A stretch of DNA of 22,539 bases from Welwitschia mirabilis (lineage: Eukaryota; Gnetophyta; Gnetopsida; Welwitschiales), in the NCBI GenBank assembly GCA_051453625.1, contig JBOZIK010000001.1, forward strand, positions 113,238,022 through 113,260,560. Reading direction: 5' to 3'. Below the pieces are notes generated by a model that had not been told where the DNA came from, did no database searches, and worked only from the letters and a program-made list of their open reading frames with translations. This document shows, one piece after another, positions 20,034 through 22,539 of this stretch. Position 1 is the first letter of the stretch. Each line of letters begins with the position of its first letter. The position numbers were made by a program, and so were the translations under genes.

Positions 20034-20285
20034 CTACCCTTGAGGATGTCTTTTAAAAATTTTTAGAAGGTAGTTTTAAATCTTCTTCTAACATTTAATA
20101 GCCCTCTTTAAATTTCTTGGAAGACATCCTCATAAGATTCATAAAATCAAATGAAATACTTGATTAAACACACCAAGGACTTAAGCAAATGCACTAAAGG
20201 CTTAAACAAGCAAGTCAAAGATTTAAACAAGATATTTAATAATTAATCCAAGTCACTAATTAAATCTCTAATGCACTAGAAGAAG

Positions 20286-20404
20286 NNNNNNNNNNNNNNN
20301 NNNNNNNNNNNNNNNNNNNNNNNNNNNNNNNNNNNNNNNNNNNNNNNNNNNNNNNNNNNNNNNNNNNNNNNNNNNNNNNNNNNNNNNNNNNNNNNNNNNN
20401 NNNN
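20286..20404. other. Sized assembly gap, 119 N
   Basis: A run of 119 N within the gag relic. The flanks do not match each other. Confidence 0.95.
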
Positions 20405-20972
20405 TAATGAAGATATCCAAGAGAACCTTTCATTTAGACATTACTTAAAGAGTGAATGGTTTCATGAACATAGATTATACTTTAGAATAGGATCAAACAC
20501 CCTAGATAATGATGATGAATCTATAGTTAATAAGCAAACATATGAAGGAGAATAAAAATTTGAATGCTATACAATAGAGGATGAATCAATGAGTGAAAAT
20601 GGACAACAATGGAATTGAACCTATCCTTGAACCCGAACCAATGTGGCTTGTGCAATATTATGAGGAAGAATCCATTGAAAAACTTAATGAAATGGAGAAC
20701 ATTAACTAAGATACTAAACATAACCCATTTCTTGAAAGATCTTTTTCTCAATAACCCCTTGAATCAACTATGACATTTTCATTTTTACCTTCTAAGTAAG
20801 ACTTAAATCTTAATAATGAAGATAAACCCATACTTTTAGAACCATCTTTTGATACTTCTTTGATGATCATTTACCTTTAATGATTTTTACTTCACCTTTG
20901 TCTTCATCCCAAAACAATGTCTTTCATGAGTTATCAAGGAAGCAAGAATAGGCTAAGGGTCATTTAGTAAGC

Positions 20973-21065
20973 AATGAATGTTATATTTAAATGATGAATT
21001 GGATTTAGTCTCATTTTTGAATGTGTTTTATGATTCCAATTCATCATTTAAACTTTGCATTCATT
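20973..21065. repeat. Long imperfect hairpin (inverted repeat)
   Basis: Arms 20986-21003 and 21035-21052 are perfect 18-bp reverse complements (tttaaatgatgaattgga) around a 31-base loop. Beyond a symmetric 5-base internal loop (20981-20985 / 21053-21057), a second perfect 8-bp stem pairs 20973-20980 with 21058-21065. The total is 26 paired bases on each side. It is not part of any recognised coding sequence and lies just after the gag relic. Confidence 0.9.
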
Positions 21066-21792
21066 ATTTTGAGCCTTCATATGTGCAATACCTTGTGATT
21101 TCTAAGTTAGGATTTTATTTTAGGGTAAACTTTCCTTTTAGAATAAATTTTGATTAGAAAAAATTAAAAATGATTAAAAATTTTATGCTTGATGCCCTTT
21201 CATGCCTCAAACCTCCCAAGAACTTCCACCTATATAATTATAGACTTAAACATTTTCAGGTAAGAAACCCCAAATACCATTCATTACACAAAATAAGTTA
21301 TCATTGCCTTAAATCCCATTTTTAATCCCTTTCATTTTTATTATGCCACTAAATAAAGTCCACCAACCACCCTCTCCTACCATATATCCATGAGTTCTTA
21401 AGATTAGATTATCTTGGTTGATGATCAAAAGTAAATAAACTATTAACAAGTGATCGCACTATTATTTTAAACTAGGTAGAATTTAAGTTTAACTGTAGTT
21501 TTCAAGAAGATGTTTGCTTACTTTCAAGTTAACTTATTAAGATTTAGTTTTACTTAAAGGTATTTTAATGGGAAAACATGGTTGAATTAAGGTGAAATCT
21601 ACTTTTATGTTAAGTAAATCATTTACAAGCATTTTTATGGGGATAAGATTTGTTTTGATTAGGCTAATGAATCATTAACCCTCTTATGTGCATTAAAATT
21701 ATTAAATATGAGAAGGATGATTTTAAAAGAAAATAAAAAATATATCTCCTCTCCAAAGCACATTGTTTATTGATAATTAAACTTGTGTTTAG
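21066..21792. other. AT-rich sequence, no gene seen
   Basis: No coding-like frame or clear repeat. It probably belongs to the decayed interior or flank of the Gypsy element. Confidence 0.5.
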
Positions 21793-21960
21793 TTAACTAT
21801 ATTAAGGCTATGGGCCCTTGCAGGCAATGCAGCTCTAATGATTCAACATATGACATGTTTAACTAGATTAGGGCTATAAACACTCACTAGAAATGTAGAG
21901 ATACCTCCTTTATAAATCAACATGTTTAACTATATTGGAAGGAGATATCATAACACTAAA
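21793..21960 (+). repeat. 66-67 bp degenerate tandem repeat
   Basis: Units begin with ttaacta(t/g)att at 21793, 21859 and 21926, that is 66 and 67 bases apart. Units 1 and 2 share (a)gggcta, gcaatg-like and caacat(g) words. The third unit is incomplete. Confidence 0.7.
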
Positions 21961-22539
21961 TTCCTAATTAGATCAAAATGCTTAAAATAAGAAATAAGGC
22001 ATAATTTTAAAAAAGGTAAATTGGAATGAAAAAGGTGGAAACTAGGAGATCCTTTTGTGTTTTCTTCCTTTAACTTGTATACTTGAGAATTTGCTTAACT
22101 AATTTTTGATTACTTGTAGGTTTACTTAGAGGATATCTTACTTGTTTAATAATGTGAAACATTTTAATCTAAATAAAAATTTATGAAATTTTTAATAAAT
22201 GTGGCCATTAATCTAGGTAATCTATCTTTTAAATCTGTAAATAATAGATTAGATTACATGTTTTATGTTATTTAAAAATTGCATTCTAGTTTAAGCCCTA
22301 CGTTAGTTGAATTTTTTCCTTTTCATAACTTAGTTGCATCATTAAATTACATTATTTTCATTAAAATAACTCTTCATGATCTATCTATGCCTATGGTCTC
22401 AAATAACTTAATGTTTTCATCATAAACTTTAAGGAAAAAGTCAATTTTTTTGTTATGGGATGTGGCAGCTTAATTTTCACTAACTTGGATGCCTTAATTA
22501 CATAAAATTGGTCATAAAAGTTTTCAAGTTATATCATTC
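21961..22539. other. AT-rich sequence, no gene seen
   Basis: No coding frame, RNA gene or strong repeat was found up to the window end. A small 8-bp inverted repeat near 22218/22244 is within chance expectation. Confidence 0.5.

Larger units (their letters stand above)
19447..20951 (+). pseudogene. Ty3/Gypsy (Athila/Tat-like) gag relic
   Basis: Frame 1 from 19447 gives LTKPLRDFIQSNHYNHYS and, after stops, FKLENPYHELREFD. Plant Athila-type gag proteins carry TLRDY..P and ENPYLHLREFEE in this order. A Ser/Tyr/His-rich stretch follows (SSSFNRHPSSSFSY). After the 100-N gap, frame 2 continues with TLPTLEDVF, stop, KFLEGSFKSSSNI and a coiled-coil-like LKQ-rich part, resembling the LEDL-type C-terminal region of these proteins. 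After the 119-N gap frame 3 reads NEDIQENLSFRHYLKSEWF (stop 20553), then frame 1 from 20611 (EPMWLVQYYEEESIEKLNE, stops 20707, 20752, 20797), then frame 3 to 20951. Most of the central capsid-like domain is missing. Many stops are TAA where CAA would fit. The last part, from 20405, is coding-like but I do not recognise its family. Confidence 0.6.

Noticed and set aside
20527-20751. 74-codon minus-strand ORF
   Set aside because: It is antisense to the coding-like gag region at 20405-20951.

Overview
The window is AT-rich, gene-poor plant nuclear DNA, by eye under one-third G+C. I infer a flowering plant with a large, repeat-rich genome from decayed Copia and Gypsy LTR retrotransposons of plant type, a plant-type LINE reverse transcriptase, a tRNA-Asp-type primer binding site, and very low CpG with C-to-T/G-to-A decay. 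I found no intact host gene, tRNA, rRNA, CRISPR array or prokaryotic feature. Every recognisable coding stretch is a broken transposon relic, and most long ORFs are chance, antisense shadows or reads through N runs.

Layout. Positions 1-6862 look like the 3' part of one decayed, probably non-autonomous LTR element. It holds the acidic coiled-coil tail of a Copia-type gag (1-1068), a non-coding stretch (1069-1357), and a broken ORF resembling the 'putative plant transposon protein' family (Transposase_32) seen twice (1563-2794 and 2895-3783). A 25-bp tandem pair, two polypurine runs and a long LTR (about 4322-6862, TG...CA) follow. The LTR is full of decayed GGTCGACCGGAT-like words and carries a 34-bp tandem array. 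No pol is visible between gag and LTR.

Positions 6863-14310 hold a succession of very degenerate short-period repeat families: about 40/60 bp (7190-9010), about 47-78 bp (9640-10200), about 25 bp with CCCTA words (12241-12810), and an irregular family (13060-14300). The first has strong C-over-G strand skew. Positions 14310-16230 hold nothing I can name. Positions 16230-17400 carry, on the minus strand, a decayed LINE reverse transcriptase with KAYD and YADD motifs.

Positions 17678-20951 are the 5' part of a second element of Ty3/Gypsy, Athila/Tat-like type. It shows LTR material with a TATA box, a primer binding site for tRNA-Asp whose eight mismatches are all transitions, a leader, and a broken gag. 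After it come a long two-part hairpin (20973-21065) and a 66-67 bp tandem repeat (21793 on).

Assembly matters here. Five of the eleven N runs are exactly 100 N, and all five are flanked by near-duplicate sequence in dovetail geometry: the end of the left contig matches the start of the right one. The apparent tandem duplications are therefore probably overlapping contig ends, or wrongly joined repeat copies, until shown otherwise. I do not see an undescribed functional system. The most interesting items are the mixed element architecture, the transition-only PBS decay, the hairpin and the degenerate repeat landscape.
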